64,000 nucleotides of DNA from assembly GCF_001274785.1 (NCBI RefSeq), contig NZ_LHPI01000011.1, positions 1-64,000 of the forward strand, read 5' to 3'. Below the pieces are notes generated by a model that was given only the letters and a program-made list of their open reading frames with translations, made no database searches and was not told the DNA's origin. Within the stretch, counting starts at the first letter, position 1. Each line of letters starts with the position of its first letter. The DNA is from Vibrio hepatarius. GTDB taxonomy: Bacteria > Pseudomonadota > Gammaproteobacteria > Enterobacterales > Vibrionaceae. Below, piece after piece: positions 23,224 to 36,557 of this stretch. The position numbers were made by a program, and so were the translations under genes.

Positions 23224-23290
23224 TGTTTCTCATTTAAGTAACGCTATCAGAAGTGTGATAGCACACGTAAGCTAATCAAGATGATGCGGA

Positions 23291-23758
23291 CTAGCTTTGC
23301 TTTTCAGCAATATAGGGGTCTTCAAAACCCATAGATTGCATGATTTCTGTTTCGAGGGACTCCATTTCTTCTGCTTCGTCGTCCTCGATATGATCATAAC
23401 CTAGCAGATGCAGACTACCATGTACAACCATATGCGCCCAATGTGCCATCAAAGGCTTGCCTTGTTCTTTGGCTTCGCGCTCAACCACTTGGCGACAAAT
23501 GATCAAGTCACCCAGCAGGTCGATCTCTATGCCCGGAGGGGCTTCAAATGGAAAAGAGAGCACATTGGTCGGCTTATCTTTACCACGATATTCGTGGTTG
23601 AGTTGATGACTTTCTTCTTCATCAACGATACGAACCGTGACTTCGGCTTGAGGTTGAAACTTTTCAACGGCATTGCTTAGCCAACGTTGAACGTCTTCAA
23701 AGCTAGGCAGGCCATTTTCATCTTCGACAGCCAATTGTAGGTCGAGTTCGATACTCAT
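23291..23758 (-). CDS. ybeY: Endoribonuclease YbeY (rRNA maturation factor)
   Basis: This 155-residue zinc-dependent RNase takes part in 16S rRNA 3' end maturation and 70S quality control. The metal site is the [11 protein letters not shown] motif (about residues 114-124). It overlaps ybeZ by four bases (ATGA), and the products are known to work together. Confidence 0.97.
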   Translation of the reverse strand: MSIELDLQLAVEDENGLPSFEDVQRWLSNAVEKFQPQAEVTVRIVDEEESHQLNHEYRGKDKPTNVLSFPFEAPPGIEIDLLGDLIICRQVVEREAKEQGKPLMAHWAHMVVHGSLHLLGYDHIEDDEAEEMESLETEIMQSMGFEDPYIAEKQS

Positions 23759-24843
23759 GACTCTTTGCTCTCTTTTAATGCTGCTTGAGCGACCGCTTGA
23801 GCTTGGGCTTCGCGCTCTTCACGACGACGCTTTTCGTACTCTTTGCGCTCTTTCTGGTCTTGAGCTTCCCACTTCTCGTAGGCATTGACGATGCGAGCAA
23901 CTACAGGGTGACGCACAACGTCGTCCGACTGGAAGAAGTTGAAGCTAATCTCGTCTACTTCGTTCAATACTTCGATCGCGTGACGTAAACCCGATTTCGC
24001 TCCACGTGGTAAGTCGATCTGGGTAACGTCACCCGTGATCACGGCACGTGAGTTAAAGCCAATACGCGTTAGGAACATTTTCATCTGTTCTACGGTGGTG
24101 TTTTGGCTTTCATCAAGGATGATAAACGCGTCATTCAGTGTACGACCACGCATGTACGCAAGCGGCGCTACTTCAATTACGTTGCGCTCGATAAGCTTTT
24201 CAACACGTTCAAAGCCTAGCATCTCAAATAATGCGTCGTACAGTGGACGAAGGTATGGGTCGACTTTCTGGCTCAAATCACCCGGTAGGAAGCCGAGTTT
24301 TTCACCCGCTTCAACCGCTGGACGAGTCAGCAAGATACGACGAATTTCTTGGCGCTCAAGAGCATCCACCGCCGCTGCAACCGCGAGGTAAGTTTTACCT
24401 GTACCCGCCGGGCCAATACCGAAAGAGATATCGTGTGTCACCATGTTGACCAAGTATTGAGCTTGGTTTGGTGTACGCGGCTTGATCACGCCTTTCTTTG
24501 TCTTAATAAAGACTTCTTTGCCGTGCTCGATATCCGATTCAGTGTTTTGTTCCAAAATGCCTGTTTCTTTGATGGCTAAATGGATTTCTTCTGGTTCGAT
24601 ATCAGGGATATTGCCACGCACTGGCGCAGTATTGACGTAAAGCGTCTTGATAATTTCGAGTGCTGCCGCAGAGGTGTGAGGTTTACCCACGATGGTAAAA
24701 AAGTTGCCACGGTAGCTGATTTCAACACCTAAACGGCGCTCTAAGTGTTTGATATTGTCGTCGAAAGGACCGCAAAGACTTGCCAAGCGGCGATTATCTG
24801 AAGGTTCTAGATCGATTTCTAGAGTTACAATTTTATTGCTCAA
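23755..24843 (-). CDS. ybeZ: PhoH-like ATPase YbeZ (TTG start)
   Basis: This 362-residue protein has a PhoH-type ATPase domain with Walker A GPAGTGKT (about 141-148) and Walker B AFIILDES. The start is TTG at 24843, preceded by GAGAGG at good spacing; the product begins [19 protein letters not shown], which fits the family, and no nearby ATG offers an alternative. The C-terminal 40 residues are highly charged (Glu/Arg/Lys). It is translationally coupled to ybeY, with which it likely acts on rRNA. Confidence 0.95.
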   Translation of the reverse strand: MSNKIVTLEIDLEPSDNRRLASLCGPFDDNIKHLERRLGVEISYRGNFFTIVGKPHTSAAALEIIKTLYVNTAPVRGNIPDIEPEEIHLAIKETGILEQNTESDIEHGKEVFIKTKKGVIKPRTPNQAQYLVNMVTHDISFGIGPAGTGKTYLAVAAAVDALERQEIRRILLTRPAVEAGEKLGFLPGDLSQKVDPYLRPLYDALFEMLGFERVEKLIERNVIEVAPLAYMRGRTLNDAFIILDESQNTTVEQMKMFLTRIGFNSRAVITGDVTQIDLPRGAKSGLRHAIEVLNEVDEISFNFFQSDDVVRHPVVARIVNAYEKWEAQDQKERKEYEKRRREEREAQAQAVAQAALKESKES

Positions 24844-24952
24844 AGTTGCCTCTCATTTTTTGCCATCTTGTAGAAGCCCGATTTAGACCGGGCTTCTAAT
24901 GGCTTTACATACCTTTTTCTAAGATGGTCACTTAGTCAGGTATTTTCAAGCT

Positions 24953-26377
24953 TTAAGGCGTAAACGTTGCTACACCCAGCTCATCTTCGCGTTTGGTCTT
25001 CGCCATCATTTGTGTTGGAGAAATGATAGTACGTAAGTCCATGTCTTTTTCGGTACGTACGATTTCACCACGTAGTGAGTTCGCAAATACGTCTGTGATC
25101 TTCACATCAACAAACTGACCAATCAGGTCTGCGCTACCTTCAAAGTTAACCACACGGTTATTCTCTGTACGAGCGCGAAGCTCCATTAGATTCTTTTTCG
25201 AAGGACCTTCAACCAGAACACGTTGCTCTGTACCTAGCATCAAGCGAGAGTAACGCATCGCTTGGCTATTGATGGTTTGTTGCAGCTCGTACAGACGCTC
25301 TTTCTTCACTTCTTCAGACAGGTCACAAGGATAGTCTGCCGCCGGTGTGCCCGGACGAGGAGAGAAGATGAAGCTGAAGCTCATATCAAAGTCTACGTCT
25401 TTGATTAGCTTCATTGTGTCTTGGAAATCTTTGTCTGTTTCACCTGGGAAACCCACGATAAAGTCTGAACTGATCTGAATGTCAGGGCGCGCTTTACGCA
25501 GTTTACGGATGATCGATTTGTATTCGATGCCTGTGTGTGGACGCTTCATCATCGTTAGGATGCGATCGCTACCGCTTTGCACTGGTAGGTGCAAGAAGCT
25601 CACTAGCTCAGGTGTATCTTCGTATACCGCGATGATATCGTCAGTGAACTCTAGCGGATGGCTAGTGGTGAAACGAATGCGGTCGATACCGTCGATAGAC
25701 GCAACCAAACGAAGCAGGTCTGCAAACGAGCAGATCTCGCCGTCGTGCATAGGGCCACGGTACGCGTTTACGTTTTGACCAAGTAGGTTAACTTCACGTA
25801 CACCTTGTTCAGCTAGCTGCGCGATTTCGAATAGTACGTCATCCATCGGACGGCTTACTTCTTCACCACGTGTGTATGGCACTACGCAGTAAGTACAGTA
25901 TTTAGAGCAGCCTTCCATGATAGACACGAATGCTGTCGCGCCTTCAGCGCGTGGTTCTGGTAGGCGGTCGAATTTCTCGATCTCTGGGAAAGAGATATCC
26001 ATTACTGGCGCGTCGTCTGTTTGAGATTGTTTAATCATCTCAGGTAGGCGGTGCAGTGTTTGTGGGCCAAAGATAACGTCAACGAACGGTGCGCGTTCGC
26101 GAATGTGATCACCTTCTTGTGTCGCCACACAGCCACCAACGCCAATCACGACGCCCGGTTTCTTGTCTTTTAGCGTTTTCCAACGACCTAGCTGGTGGAA
26201 TACCTTCTCTTGTGCTTTTTCACGGATAGAACAGGTATTAAGTAGTAATACGTCTGCTTCTCCTGGTTCTTCTGTCAGCTCATAGCCGTTAGCCGCATTC
26301 AGTAGATCCGCCATTTTTGATGAATCGTATTCGTTCATCTGGCAGCCCCAGGTTTTAATTAGCAGTTTTTTACTCAT
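24953..26377 (-). CDS. miaB: tRNA-2-methylthio-N6-dimethylallyladenosine synthase
   Basis: This radical-SAM methylthiotransferase converts i6A37 to ms2i6A37 in tRNAs that read UNN codons. It is 474 residues. The N-terminal cluster-binding cysteines are in [17 protein letters not shown] and GGCVAT; the radical-SAM motif is CSKYCTYC (about 157-164). A TRAM domain forms the C-terminus (about 378-440). It diverges from ubiF as in E. coli. Confidence 0.98.
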   Translation of the reverse strand: MSKKLLIKTWGCQMNEYDSSKMADLLNAANGYELTEEPGEADVLLLNTCSIREKAQEKVFHQLGRWKTLKDKKPGVVIGVGGCVATQEGDHIRERAPFVDVIFGPQTLHRLPEMIKQSQTDDAPVMDISFPEIEKFDRLPEPRAEGATAFVSIMEGCSKYCTYCVVPYTRGEEVSRPMDDVLFEIAQLAEQGVREVNLLGQNVNAYRGPMHDGEICSFADLLRLVASIDGIDRIRFTTSHPLEFTDDIIAVYEDTPELVSFLHLPVQSGSDRILTMMKRPHTGIEYKSIIRKLRKARPDIQISSDFIVGFPGETDKDFQDTMKLIKDVDFDMSFSFIFSPRPGTPAADYPCDLSEEVKKERLYELQQTINSQAMRYSRLMLGTEQRVLVEGPSKKNLMELRARTENNRVVNFEGSADLIGQFVDVKITDVFANSLRGEIVRTEKDMDLRTIISPTQMMAKTKREDELGVATFTP

Positions 26378-26667
26378 GTTGTTCGCTCGATCGTTAGTTT
26401 AAATTAAGGGAGCAAATCGCCCAATGTTTCCAGAAAGTCACCGGTGTAATAGCAATAGTGGTGACCAAGTTTTAGCCGCCCTCTCGGCGGTAAGCGGCGT
26501 ATTGTACTGCTTTCAAAACCAACTGACCAGTGTTGACACTGATTCTCTTAAAAGCCATGTTACACAAGGGATTTGCCCCGATGGCTGACAAGGTTTTTCG
26601 TTACATTTTGATAATGAAATCGTACAATGAAAAACAGCCAAATAATCAATACGATGAAGTACAAAAT

Positions 26668-27822
26668 ATGAGCAAGTATGATGTTGCAGTCATTGGTGGT
26701 GGCATGGTCGGTGCCGCTGTCGCGATTGGTTTTGCTAAGCAAGGAAGAAGTGTGTTGGTTGTTGAAGGGAAAGAGCCAGAAGCCTTTACACCTGAACAGC
26801 CGATGGATATCCGTGTCTCTGCAATCTCTGAGCACTCAGTGGAGATCCTCGAAAGCCTCGGTGCTTGGCAAGCAATATCAGACATGCGCGTGTGTCCATA
26901 CCGTCGATTAGAAACTTGGGAGCACCCCGATTGCCGTACTCGTTTCCATTCAGATGAATTGAACATGGAGCGTTTGGGCTACATCGTAGAGAACCGTTTG
27001 ATTCAATTAGGTTTGTGGGCTGAGTTTGAGAAGTATCCAAACCTTACACTGCGCTGCCCTGAGACGTTGCAACACATCGAGTTTTCTGCAGCACCACAAG
27101 TGACTTTGTCTTCCGGCGAGTGTTTTACGGCGGATCTTGTGGTTGGCGCAGATGGTGCAAACTCAAAAGTTCGCGCTTTGGCGGGTATCGGTATTACAGC
27201 GTGGGATTATCGTCAGCATTGCATGCTAATCAATGTTGAAACCGAACTTCCTCAGCAAGATATTACCTGGCAGCAGTTTAACCCAACCGGTCCTCGCTCG
27301 TTTTTGCCGCTGTGTGGTCATCAAGGTTCATTGGTGTGGTATGACTCCCCCAAACGCATTAAGCAGCTTTGTGGCATGTCTACCGAACAGCTCAGACAAG
27401 AAGTGCTGAGCCACTTCCCCGCAGAACTGGGTGACGTTAAAGTGCTTCAGTTCGGTTCTTTTCCATTAACGCGTCGCCACGCGCAATCCTACTATAAGCC
27501 AGGCTGTGTTTTAGTGGGCGATTCGGCGCATACAATCAATCCGCTTGCAGGGCAGGGCGTTAACTTGGGTTTCAAGGACGTGGAAGCGCTGTTAGAAGTG
27601 ACAGAGGGGCAACAAACTCTGTCTATGGACGTACTTAAGCAGTATGAACGTAAACGCCGCCCAGATAACTTGTTGATGCAATCGGGGATGGATTTCTTCT
27701 ACAAGAGCTTTAGCAACGAGCTAGCGCCGCTTAAGTTTGTGCGCAACGCTGCGCTGAAAGTGGCAGAAAAATCTGGGCCTATTAAAGCGCAAGTATTGAA
27801 ATACGCACTTGGCTTAAAGTGA
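26668..27822 (+). CDS. ubiF: Ubiquinone biosynthesis FAD-dependent hydroxylase (UbiF type)
   Basis: This 384-residue flavoprotein of the UbiH/UbiF/VisC family hydroxylates an intermediate ring position in ubiquinone synthesis. The FAD Rossmann motif is AVIGGGMVGAAVA (residues 6-18), then GADGANS and GDSAHTINPLAGQGVN. Assignment to UbiF rather than UbiI/UbiH rests on the divergent position next to miaB. The ATG at 26668 is chosen because it starts just before the FAD fold. An in-frame reading 46 codons longer exists but gives unrelated sequence. Confidence 0.9.
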   Translation: MSKYDVAVIGGGMVGAAVAIGFAKQGRSVLVVEGKEPEAFTPEQPMDIRVSAISEHSVEILESLGAWQAISDMRVCPYRRLETWEHPDCRTRFHSDELNMERLGYIVENRLIQLGLWAEFEKYPNLTLRCPETLQHIEFSAAPQVTLSSGECFTADLVVGADGANSKVRALAGIGITAWDYRQHCMLINVETELPQQDITWQQFNPTGPRSFLPLCGHQGSLVWYDSPKRIKQLCGMSTEQLRQEVLSHFPAELGDVKVLQFGSFPLTRRHAQSYYKPGCVLVGDSAHTINPLAGQGVNLGFKDVEALLEVTEGQQTLSMDVLKQYERKRRPDNLLMQSGMDFFYKSFSNELAPLKFVRNAALKVAEKSGPIKAQVLKYALGLK

Positions 27823-27841
27823 TTCTTAAATCAATAGATAC

Positions 27842-27873
27842 AAAAAAGCGCAGCTTGAGGCCGCGCTTTTTTT
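27842..27873. terminator. Bidirectional terminator, ubiF / crr
   Basis: AAAAAAGCGC / GCGCTTTTTTT with an 11-base loop lies between two convergent genes. Confidence 0.85.
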
Positions 27874-27891
27874 CGTTTGGCTAAGTAGAGA

Positions 27892-28401
27892 TTACTTAGT
27901 TACACGTAGTACTGGTGTTTCACCAACAGTTACTGTACCAGAAAGCTTGTTCAGCTCTTTGATTTCGTCCATGTTAGAGATTACAACTGGAGTAAGAGTT
28001 GACTTAGCTTTTTCTTCTAGAAGAGCTAGGTCGAATTCGATGATAGTGTCACCAGCTTTAACAGATTGACCTTCTTCAGCGATGCGCTTGAAGCCTTCGC
28101 CTTTAAGTTCAACTGTATCGATACCGAAGTGAACGAATAGCTCAACGCCGTCATCAGATTCGATAGAGAATGCGTGGTTAGTCTCGAAAATCTTACCGAT
28201 AGTACCGTTTACAGGAGCTACCATTTTGTCGCCTGCTGGCTTGATAGCAATACCGTCACCAACGATTTTCTCTGCGAAAACAACGTCTGGCACATCTTCG
28301 ATATTTACGATTTCACCTGATAGAGGTGCGATGATCTCGATTGCACCAGCATCAGCGCTGTCATCAGATACAAGCTTCTTAAGTTTATCAAACAGACCCA
28401 T
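27892..28401 (-). CDS. crr: PTS glucose-specific enzyme IIA
   Basis: This 169-residue soluble phosphocarrier accepts phosphate from HPr and passes it to glucose permease. In its unphosphorylated form it inhibits other sugar permeases, and when phosphorylated it stimulates adenylate cyclase. The two active-site histidines are in NHAFSIES and [11 protein letters not shown] (about 76 and 91). Start ATG has AGGAG upstream. It is third in ptsH-ptsI-crr; a 105-base gap with a hairpin and a possible own -10 box separates it from ptsI. Confidence 0.98.
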   Translation of the reverse strand: MGLFDKLKKLVSDDSADAGAIEIIAPLSGEIVNIEDVPDVVFAEKIVGDGIAIKPAGDKMVAPVNGTIGKIFETNHAFSIESDDGVELFVHFGIDTVELKGEGFKRIAEEGQSVKAGDTIIEFDLALLEEKAKSTLTPVVISNMDEIKELNKLSGTVTVGETPVLRVTK

Positions 28402-28439
28402 TGTGTCATGCTCCTAACGTTTTTATGTAATTCTGTCGA

Positions 28440-28445
28440 ATTATA
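28440..28445 (-). promoter_or_regulatory. Possible crr -10 box
   Basis: TATAAT on the minus strand, in the context GGTATACTATAATTC, 39 bases before the crr start. The -35 region is not clear. A separate crr promoter is known in E. coli, so an internal promoter here is plausible. Confidence 0.35.
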
Positions 28446-28460
28446 GTATACCAATCTTAG

Positions 28461-28491
28461 AAGATAGACGACTATTTTTGCCGTCTATCTT
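28461..28491 (-). terminator. Hairpin between ptsI and crr
   Basis: Perfect 10-base stem AAGATAGACG / CGTCTATCTT with an 11-base loop, 15 bases after the ptsI stop. No T-run follows, so it is more likely an attenuator or an RNA-stabilising element than a full terminator. Confidence 0.5.
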
Positions 28492-28506
28492 ATTGGAATT
28501 AGCTGA

Positions 28507-30231
28507 TTATTGAGATTTCTCTGCGATGAATTTTTCAACAACAGCTTCGATTTCAGCTGCAGTTGGAAGCGATAACGCTTCTTCTGCCATCGCTTTCACT
28601 TCTGCGAAGTTAGAGTTACGGATCACTTTCTTCACTGCAGGGATAGAGATGCCGCTCATTGAGAACTCATCTAAGCCCATACCAAGAAGAAGAAGTGTTG
28701 CGCGCTCGTCACCTGCTAGCTCACCACACATACCCGTCCACTTGCCTTCTGCGTGAGACGCGTCGATAACCTGCTTGATTACCGTTAGAACTGCTGGTGA
28801 TAGTGGGTTGTACAAGTGAGAGATCATCTCGTTACCACGGTCAACCGCTAGCGTGTACTGAGTTAGATCGTTTGTACCGATTGAGAAGAAAGCCACTTCT
28901 TTTGCTAGGTGGTGTGCGATAGCTGCTGCAGCTGGCGTTTCAACCATGACACCGATTTCGATGTTTTCGTCAAACGCGTGGCCTTCTGCGCGTAGCTCTT
29001 CTTTGTACTCTTCGATCGCTTTCTTCAGTTCACGAATTTCTTCAACAGAAATGATCATTGGGAACATGATACGTAGCTTACCGTGTGCAGATGCACGTAG
29101 GATGCCGCGTAGCTGGTCACGTAGGATTTCGCGACGGTCTAAGCTGATACGTACTGCACGCCAGCCTAGGAATGGGTTCATCTCTTGAGGAAGATCCATG
29201 TATGGTAGATCTTTGTCACCACCGATATCCATAGTACGGATAATCACAGCTTGACCATTCATTGCTTCCGCAACTTCTTTGTACGCTTGGTACTGTTCGT
29301 CTTCTGTTGGTAGTGCAGAACGGTCCATGAATAGGAATTCAGTACGGTACAGACCAACGCCTTCACCGCCGTTGCGGATGATGCCGTCACAGTCTTTTAC
29401 AGTACCGATGTTGCCGCATACTTCTACGCGGTGACCGTCAGTTGTTTCTGCGTGCAGGTCTTTCAGTTTTGCTAGCTCTTCTTTTTCAGCGAGGAATGCA
29501 GCTTTTACTGCTTTCGCTTCTTCGACTTCAGCCTCTGAAGGGTTGATAACGATTTTGTTGTTCATCGCATCAAGAATCAGCATGTCGCCATTCTTAACTT
29601 TCTTCGTGATGTCGTTGGTACCAACGATAGCTGGAAGTTCTAGTGAACGAGCCATGATTGAAGTGTGCGAAGTACGACCACCGATATCACACGCAAAACC
29701 AAGCACGTAGTCTAGGTTGATTTGCGCAGTTTCTGATGGAGTTAGATCGTAAGCAACCAAGATAACTTCGTCTTCAATATCGCTTAGAGAAACGATGTTG
29801 ATACCAAGTGCGTTTTTAACGAAACGTGTGCCGATGTCACGGATGTCCGTTGCACGCTCTTTTAGGTATTCATCGTCTAGAGATTCAAGTGCAGATGCTT
29901 GCTCTTCGATAACAGTGTGGATTGCGTTATCAGCGTGCATCTTGTCGTTTTTGATAAGTGCTAGTATTTCTTCCTCTAGCTCTTCATCTTCAAGAAGCAT
30001 GATGTGACCTTCAAAGATCGCTTCTTTCTCTTCACCGAAGGTTTCAAGTGCTTTTTGCTTGATTGTTTCTAGCTGAGCTGAAGATTTGTCGCGTGCTTCA
30101 AAGAAACGTGCAACTTCTGCTTCTACTTGATCGTCTGAAATAGTGTTTGTGTTTAGGACAATTTCATCTTCTTGAAGTAGTAGTGCTTTACCAATAGCAA
30201 TACCAGGAGATGCTAGGATGCCTGAAATCAT
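28507..30231 (-). CDS. ptsI: PTS enzyme I (phosphoenolpyruvate-protein phosphotransferase)
   Basis: This 574-residue cytosolic enzyme transfers phosphate from PEP to HPr, the first step of sugar uptake through the PTS. The phosphorylated histidine lies in [13 protein letters not shown] (about residue 189). The PEP-binding part has [11 protein letters not shown] and [16 protein letters not shown]. Start ATG has AAGG upstream. Confidence 0.98.
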   Translation of the reverse strand: MISGILASPGIAIGKALLLQEDEIVLNTNTISDDQVEAEVARFFEARDKSSAQLETIKQKALETFGEEKEAIFEGHIMLLEDEELEEEILALIKNDKMHADNAIHTVIEEQASALESLDDEYLKERATDIRDIGTRFVKNALGINIVSLSDIEDEVILVAYDLTPSETAQINLDYVLGFACDIGGRTSHTSIMARSLELPAIVGTNDITKKVKNGDMLILDAMNNKIVINPSEAEVEEAKAVKAAFLAEKEELAKLKDLHAETTDGHRVEVCGNIGTVKDCDGIIRNGGEGVGLYRTEFLFMDRSALPTEDEQYQAYKEVAEAMNGQAVIIRTMDIGGDKDLPYMDLPQEMNPFLGWRAVRISLDRREILRDQLRGILRASAHGKLRIMFPMIISVEEIRELKKAIEEYKEELRAEGHAFDENIEIGVMVETPAAAAIAHHLAKEVAFFSIGTNDLTQYTLAVDRGNEMISHLYNPLSPAVLTVIKQVIDASHAEGKWTGMCGELAGDERATLLLLGMGLDEFSMSGISIPAVKKVIRNSNFAEVKAMAEEALSLPTAAEIEAVVEKFIAEKSQ

Positions 30232-30322
30232 AGCGTTACCTTAAGTTGGTCAACTTTTAAAACGGGAGAATAATGAGTGCACTAACGATAATTAGTAGCT
30301 TATATATCGCTCTATTTCCAAT

Positions 30323-30352
30323 AAAGCCATTTTGCTTTCACAAAATGGCTTT
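30323..30352 (-). terminator. Hairpin between ptsH and ptsI
   Basis: Perfect 12-base stem AAAGCCATTTTG / CAAAATGGCTTT with a 6-base loop. It begins 19 bases after the ptsH stop and lacks a clean T-run. It probably reduces, but does not stop, transcription into ptsI. Confidence 0.5.
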
Positions 30353-30370
30353 AAGAAATAGGAGACCGGA

Positions 30371-30628
30371 TTAGTGTAGTTGATCCATTAGGGCAACTAG
30401 GTGGTCTACAGCTTGCTGAGCTTGTGGGCCCTCAGCTGAGATAGAAACTACTGTACCTTTTACTAGGCCAAGAGTTTGTAGTTTGAATAGGCTCTTAGCG
30501 CTAGCGCTTTTACCGTTAGAAGTCACAGTGATGTCCGCGTCAAATGCTTTCGCTTCTTTTACGAACTGAGCAGCTGGACGAGTGTGAAGGCCGTTTTCTG
30601 CAGTGATTTCTACTTGCTTCTCGTACAT
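30371..30628 (-). CDS. ptsH: PTS phosphocarrier protein HPr
   Basis: This 85-residue phosphocarrier has active-site His15 in [10 protein letters not shown] and the conserved serine region [11 protein letters not shown]. It carries phosphate from enzyme I to sugar-specific IIA proteins. The ATG at 30628 gives the usual HPr N-terminus MYEKQVEIT and has GGGG upstream. A 16-residue extension is open but not family-like. Confidence 0.98.
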   Translation of the reverse strand: MYEKQVEITAENGLHTRPAAQFVKEAKAFDADITVTSNGKSASAKSLFKLQTLGLVKGTVVSISAEGPQAQQAVDHLVALMDQLH

Positions 30629-30876
30629 GTTATATACCCCAATTGATTTATTTTTTGATAGTTTCTTTGCCAGCACCAGCTTAGCTTGTCTCGGTCCATT
30701 CTACTACTTGATGAACGTCCGGTACGTGTCATAAGTGATACCGCTTGCAAAATTTTCACTTTTGATTCCAATCTTTGCTGGATCTCATAGTGTCATAATT
30801 TCTTAACTTAGCTCTTTTATTTTGAAGCTAGAAATAAAACTGTCCTGATATTACCAAAGGTGAGGTAAGGATCAAC
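30629..30876. other. ptsH upstream region
   Basis: This stretch must hold the ptsH promoter(s) on the minus strand. It is A/T-rich; I could not settle on a single -35/-10 pair, and no clear CRP box was found. The terminator of cysK lies at its right edge only by position, since cysK is transcribed in the same direction from upstream. No ORF or RNA gene is apparent. Confidence 0.4.
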
Positions 30877-30903
30877 AAAAAAGCCCCTAAAAGGGGCTTT
30901 TTT
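30877..30903 (-). terminator. Terminator of cysK
   Basis: AAAAAAGCCCCT / AGGGGCTTTTTT lies 27 bases after the cysK stop and separates it from ptsH. Confidence 0.9.
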
Positions 30904-30929
30904 AGACGAAAAATTGATTTCGCTACATG

Positions 30930-31898
30930 TTATTGCTGGTTCTCTTTTTCCGTAAAGATGCCGGCAAACAGTGCGGTGCTTAGGTAACGCTCGCCTGAAC
31001 TTGGCAGTACTGTGACGATAGTTTTTCCTTCAAATTCAGGTAGTTCCGCTAGGCGGTTCGCTGCAACAACTGCTGCTCCAGAAGAGATACCGGCAAGGAT
31101 ACCTTCCTCTTCCATCAGGCGACGAGCCATTTCAATCGCTTCTTCAGAAGTGACTGTCTCAACGCGGTCAAGAAGCTCTAAATCTAGGTTGCCAGGGATA
31201 AAACCTGCGCCGATACCTTGAATTTTGTGTGGTGCTGGTTGAATTTCTTCACCTGCTAGCGCTTGAGTGATTACTGGTGATTCTGCTGGCTCAACAGCGA
31301 CAGAGATAATGTTCTTGCCTTTTTCACCCTTGATGAAGCGGCTAGTACCTGTGATTGTACCACCTGTACCTACGCCAGCGACGAACACATCAACTTCGCC
31401 GTCAGTTGCTTCCCAGATTTCTGGACCAGTGGTCTTTTCGTGGATTTCTGGGTTTGCTGGGTTGTTGAATTGCTGAAGAAGTAGGTACTTGTCAGGGTTG
31501 CTAGCAACGATTTCTTCTGCTTTAGCAATTGCACCTTTCATACCTTTAGCGGCTTCAGTTAGTTCTAGGTTCGCACCAAGCGCTTTAAGTAGCTTGCGAC
31601 GCTCAAGGCTCATTGATTCAGGCATAGTCAGAGTCAGCTTGTAACCACGAGCAGCAGCTACGAATGCGAGTGCAATACCAGTGTTACCACTTGTTGGCTC
31701 GACTAGCTCAACACCTGGTTTTAGCTGACCTTGCTTCTCCGCTTCCCAGATCATGTTTGCACCGATACGGCACTTAACGCTGAAGCTTGGGTTACGTGCT
31801 TCGATTTTTGCTAGCACTTTACCTTTACTTACTTTGTTTAGGCGAACTAGGGGAGTGTTACCAATGGTCAGTGAATTGTCTTCGTAGATTTTGCTCAT
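30930..31898 (-). CDS. cysK: Cysteine synthase A
   Basis: This 322-residue PLP enzyme makes cysteine from O-acetylserine and sulfide. The PLP lysine is in [10 protein letters not shown] (about residue 42); SGNTGIALA and GTGGTITG bind substrate and phosphate. The ATG at 31898 follows AAGGATCACGCC; an ATG-free extension of eight residues is possible but lacks support. Its neighbour cysZ (sulfate uptake) belongs to the same pathway. Confidence 0.97.
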   Translation of the reverse strand: MSKIYEDNSLTIGNTPLVRLNKVSKGKVLAKIEARNPSFSVKCRIGANMIWEAEKQGQLKPGVELVEPTSGNTGIALAFVAAARGYKLTLTMPESMSLERRKLLKALGANLELTEAAKGMKGAIAKAEEIVASNPDKYLLLQQFNNPANPEIHEKTTGPEIWEATDGEVDVFVAGVGTGGTITGTSRFIKGEKGKNIISVAVEPAESPVITQALAGEEIQPAPHKIQGIGAGFIPGNLDLELLDRVETVTSEEAIEMARRLMEEEGILAGISSGAAVVAANRLAELPEFEGKTIVTVLPSSGERYLSTALFAGIFTEKENQQ

Positions 31899-32062
31899 GG
31901 CGTGATCCTTCATCTCATTCATTCACTTCGAGAGCATAGTGCGCTCAAAGTTATTACTGTTCAGTTTATATTTGACTGTGTAGAGAGTAGGACAGCTGAA
32001 AAAACTAGAAAAGGATTAAAAAGTTATATGATATGAAAGAGCTATGAAGAATATAAATAGAG

Positions 32063-32088
32063 AGGGGTAAGTCACATCGCTTACCCCT
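32063..32088 (-). terminator. Terminator of cysZ
   Basis: AGGGGTAAG / CTTACCCCT stem, 22 bases after the cysZ stop, followed on the minus strand by CTCTATTTA (weak T-tract). Confidence 0.6.
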
Positions 32089-32110
32089 GATTTCAATGCA
32101 GGTGTTGGGT

Positions 32111-32848
32111 CTATTTCTTAAACTCGTGTACCCACATGGCCGTCGCGCCGCATACTGCAACAGGCATAACAATAAGGTTAAGTACCGGAATAGTGGTAAA
32201 AAACGCGACCAGCGAGCCAAAGCCATACGCTTTGCCCTGTTTTTGTTTCAAATTGTAACGCATGTCATTGAAGTGGATTTTGTGGTTATCGAACGGATAA
32301 TCACAATATTGGATAGCCAGCATCCAAGCGGTGAAGATAAACCACAATACAGGGCCGACTGTTTGTCCAAGTCCCGGGATCAGTAACAACAGAAAAAGAC
32401 CAATCGCTTTTGGTAACAAGTACACCAGTTTACGCCATTCGCGGGCAAGAACGCGTGGAACATCTTTGACCACAGCCAGCATGCCATCTTCATTGACCTT
32501 CTGATTGGTTAAGTGCTCTTCCACTTTTTCAGCGAGTAGCCCATTGAAAGGTGCGGCAATGAAGTTTGCCAGTGTGCTGAAAAAGTAGGAGAAAGTTGCC
32601 AAGATAGTGAGTACCAATAGCGGCCATAAGATATAACTTAGCCAAGATAAGAATTCTGGTAACTGTCCCATCAATTGCCCAATCCAAGTATCTAGATGGG
32701 AAAAAAGATAAAACAGCGCCCCACCGACTAAAATCACGTTAGTAAGTAGAGGAAGAAGAACGAAGCGACGAATCCCTGGTGTCAGTGCCAGTTCTAGACC
32801 GTAAGCAAAATAACCGAAACCCGAGCGTTGACGTGTTGATACATGCAT
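32111..32848 (-). CDS. cysZ: Sulfate transporter CysZ
   Basis: This 245-residue inner-membrane protein of the CysZ family (sulfate permease for cysteine synthesis) has about four long hydrophobic segments. Signatures include RQRSGFGYFAYGLELALTPG at the N-terminus and AIQYCDYPFDNHKI near residue 180. It diverges from zipA and lies upstream of cysK in the same direction. Confidence 0.95.
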   Translation of the reverse strand: MHVSTRQRSGFGYFAYGLELALTPGIRRFVLLPLLTNVILVGGALFYLFSHLDTWIGQLMGQLPEFLSWLSYILWPLLVLTILATFSYFFSTLANFIAAPFNGLLAEKVEEHLTNQKVNEDGMLAVVKDVPRVLAREWRKLVYLLPKAIGLFLLLLIPGLGQTVGPVLWFIFTAWMLAIQYCDYPFDNHKIHFNDMRYNLKQKQGKAYGFGSLVAFFTTIPVLNLIVMPVAVCGATAMWVHEFKK

Positions 32849-33057
32849 ATTTTTAAGTCATCTAGTGGTTTAAAAACGAACTCCCACTATCTTAACAAGA
32901 AAAAAGCGTGTTCAAAATCACAACATTATAGGAACTTCTAACATTAAGTTGTTCTAAAACAGGGTGGAGTTTTGGTAGAGTTACTGATAGTTAGGTTTAA
33001 CCAGATTCGATGCATACGTAACGTTCGTATGATTTATTGAGTAATTGAGAGTAAAAA

Positions 33058-33945
33058 ATGCAGGAACTGCGATTCGTACTCATAATTGTCGGAGCCTTAG
33101 CGATCGCCGCTTTGTTGTTCCACGGTTTATGGACAAGCAAAAAAGAAGGCGCGGCTAAGTTTGGTAACAAACCGCTTCGAAAATTAGATGTCGATAATGA
33201 AGACGAGTCAGAGTCGGTGGCAGAACGTTCATTTGCGCCGGATGACGACTTTGAAATTATTCGTAAAGAACGCAAAGAGCCGGACTTTGTTACTGAAACC
33301 GTAACGGCAGACCCGTTGATTGACGGTTACTCAGAGCCAGAACCAGAACAAACGGTTGAACCTGAAGAAAAAATTGTTGAAGAGGTCGAGTTAGACGTGC
33401 CTTCTATTTCAACTAAGTCATTTGATGAAGTTGAAGAGGAGCGACTTGAGCCTGTTGTTGAAGAACCATTGGTAGAAGAAGACGAAGTGGTCACGGCGGC
33501 GAAAAGCGAACCTAAGTCAGAGCCTGAGATGCAGGTTATTGTCTTAAACGTACATTGTGCAGGGGAAGAACCATTTGTCGGCACTAAGTTGTTCGACAGC
33601 ATGCAACAGAATGGCTTGCTCTACGGAGACATGGACATCTTCCATCGTCACGCCGATCTCTCAGGCACCGGTAAAGTGTTATTCAGTGTGGCGAATATGA
33701 TGCAGCCGGGGACATTAAAACATGATGATCCTGCCGAATTTACCACCAAAGGCATTTCATTCTTTATGACATTGCCGTGTTTTGGCGACCCTGAGCATAA
33801 CTTCAAGCTGATGCTTAAGACCGCACAACTGATTGCGGATGATATGGGGGCTAATGTGTTAGATGATGCTCGCAATCTGATGACACCAAACCGCATCGAT
33901 GGCTACAAAGCGCAAATTCAGGCATTTAAAGCGGCTAGCGCTTAA
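33058..33945 (+). CDS. zipA: Cell division protein ZipA
   Basis: This 295-residue bitopic protein tethers FtsZ to the inner membrane. An N-terminal membrane helix (about residues 5-24) is followed by a basic patch. The linker is long and very acidic (about 55-155, rich in Glu, Pro and Val). The C-terminal ZipA domain (about 160-290) binds the FtsZ tail. It precedes ligA and diverges from cysZ, the usual order. Confidence 0.96.
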   Translation: MQELRFVLIIVGALAIAALLFHGLWTSKKEGAAKFGNKPLRKLDVDNEDESESVAERSFAPDDDFEIIRKERKEPDFVTETVTADPLIDGYSEPEPEQTVEPEEKIVEEVELDVPSISTKSFDEVEEERLEPVVEEPLVEEDEVVTAAKSEPKSEPEMQVIVLNVHCAGEEPFVGTKLFDSMQQNGLLYGDMDIFHRHADLSGTGKVLFSVANMMQPGTLKHDDPAEFTTKGISFFMTLPCFGDPEHNFKLMLKTAQLIADDMGANVLDDARNLMTPNRIDGYKAQIQAFKAASA

Positions 33946-33964
33946 ATAATCTGAACATTTTTCT

Positions 33965-33995
33965 AAGGGCTCCCAAGTGGAGCCTTTTCTTTTTA
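33965..33995 (+). terminator. Terminator of zipA
   Basis: AAGGGCTCC / GGAGCCTT stem with one bulge, followed by TTCTTTTT. It lies between zipA and ligA. Confidence 0.7.
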
Positions 33996-34098
33996 CGAAC
34001 ACTCGTTTTCAATCGCTTCTCTATTGCCAAGCGAGAAAGGCGTGTTCATACTCCTTTGCAAGTCTTGCTCAGTCACTGTCTATAGCGGCTGGGTTTAA

Positions 34099-36132
<2,034 letters not shown>

Positions 36133-36148
36133 ATCAACTAAAATGCTT

Positions 36149-36177
36149 AAAAAGTCACCGTTTGGTGGCTTTTTTTT
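36149..36177 (+). terminator. Terminator of ligA
   Basis: AAAAAGTCACC / GGTGGCTTTTTTTT with one G-T pair, 17 bases after the ligA stop. Confidence 0.85.
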
Positions 36178-36557
36178 GTCCCGAAATAACATCTTGATAA
36201 TGGAGTTGTAGCGCAGAAAAATACGTCAGTGATCGTGTTCAAATTCCCATTAATCAACACTTAATCTTATAAACGATGCGACGCACTTCAAGTTGATTTT
36301 ATGATTTTATATTTTTAAGTGTTTGAATTGTATTTGTTTTTATTAATTTTGTCGTACCTCATTCTGTTTGTTGTCGATCATGATCACTATGCAACAAAAA
36401 CTTTGTAGCGGCTCATATTTTTTTAGATAAAAACTAAGATCTGATTGATGTTTTTCTCCGCAAAGTTAGTCTGGAAACTATGGATACACAACGTGTATGC
36501 AGGAATAGAAAATCAACAATTAATGATTAATTAGAGATTTTCAAATATAGGAAATGC

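Noticed and set aside
36376..36385. GATCATGATC as a CRP site before the porin
   Set aside because: The flanks do not give TGTGA-N6-TCACA at the right spacing.
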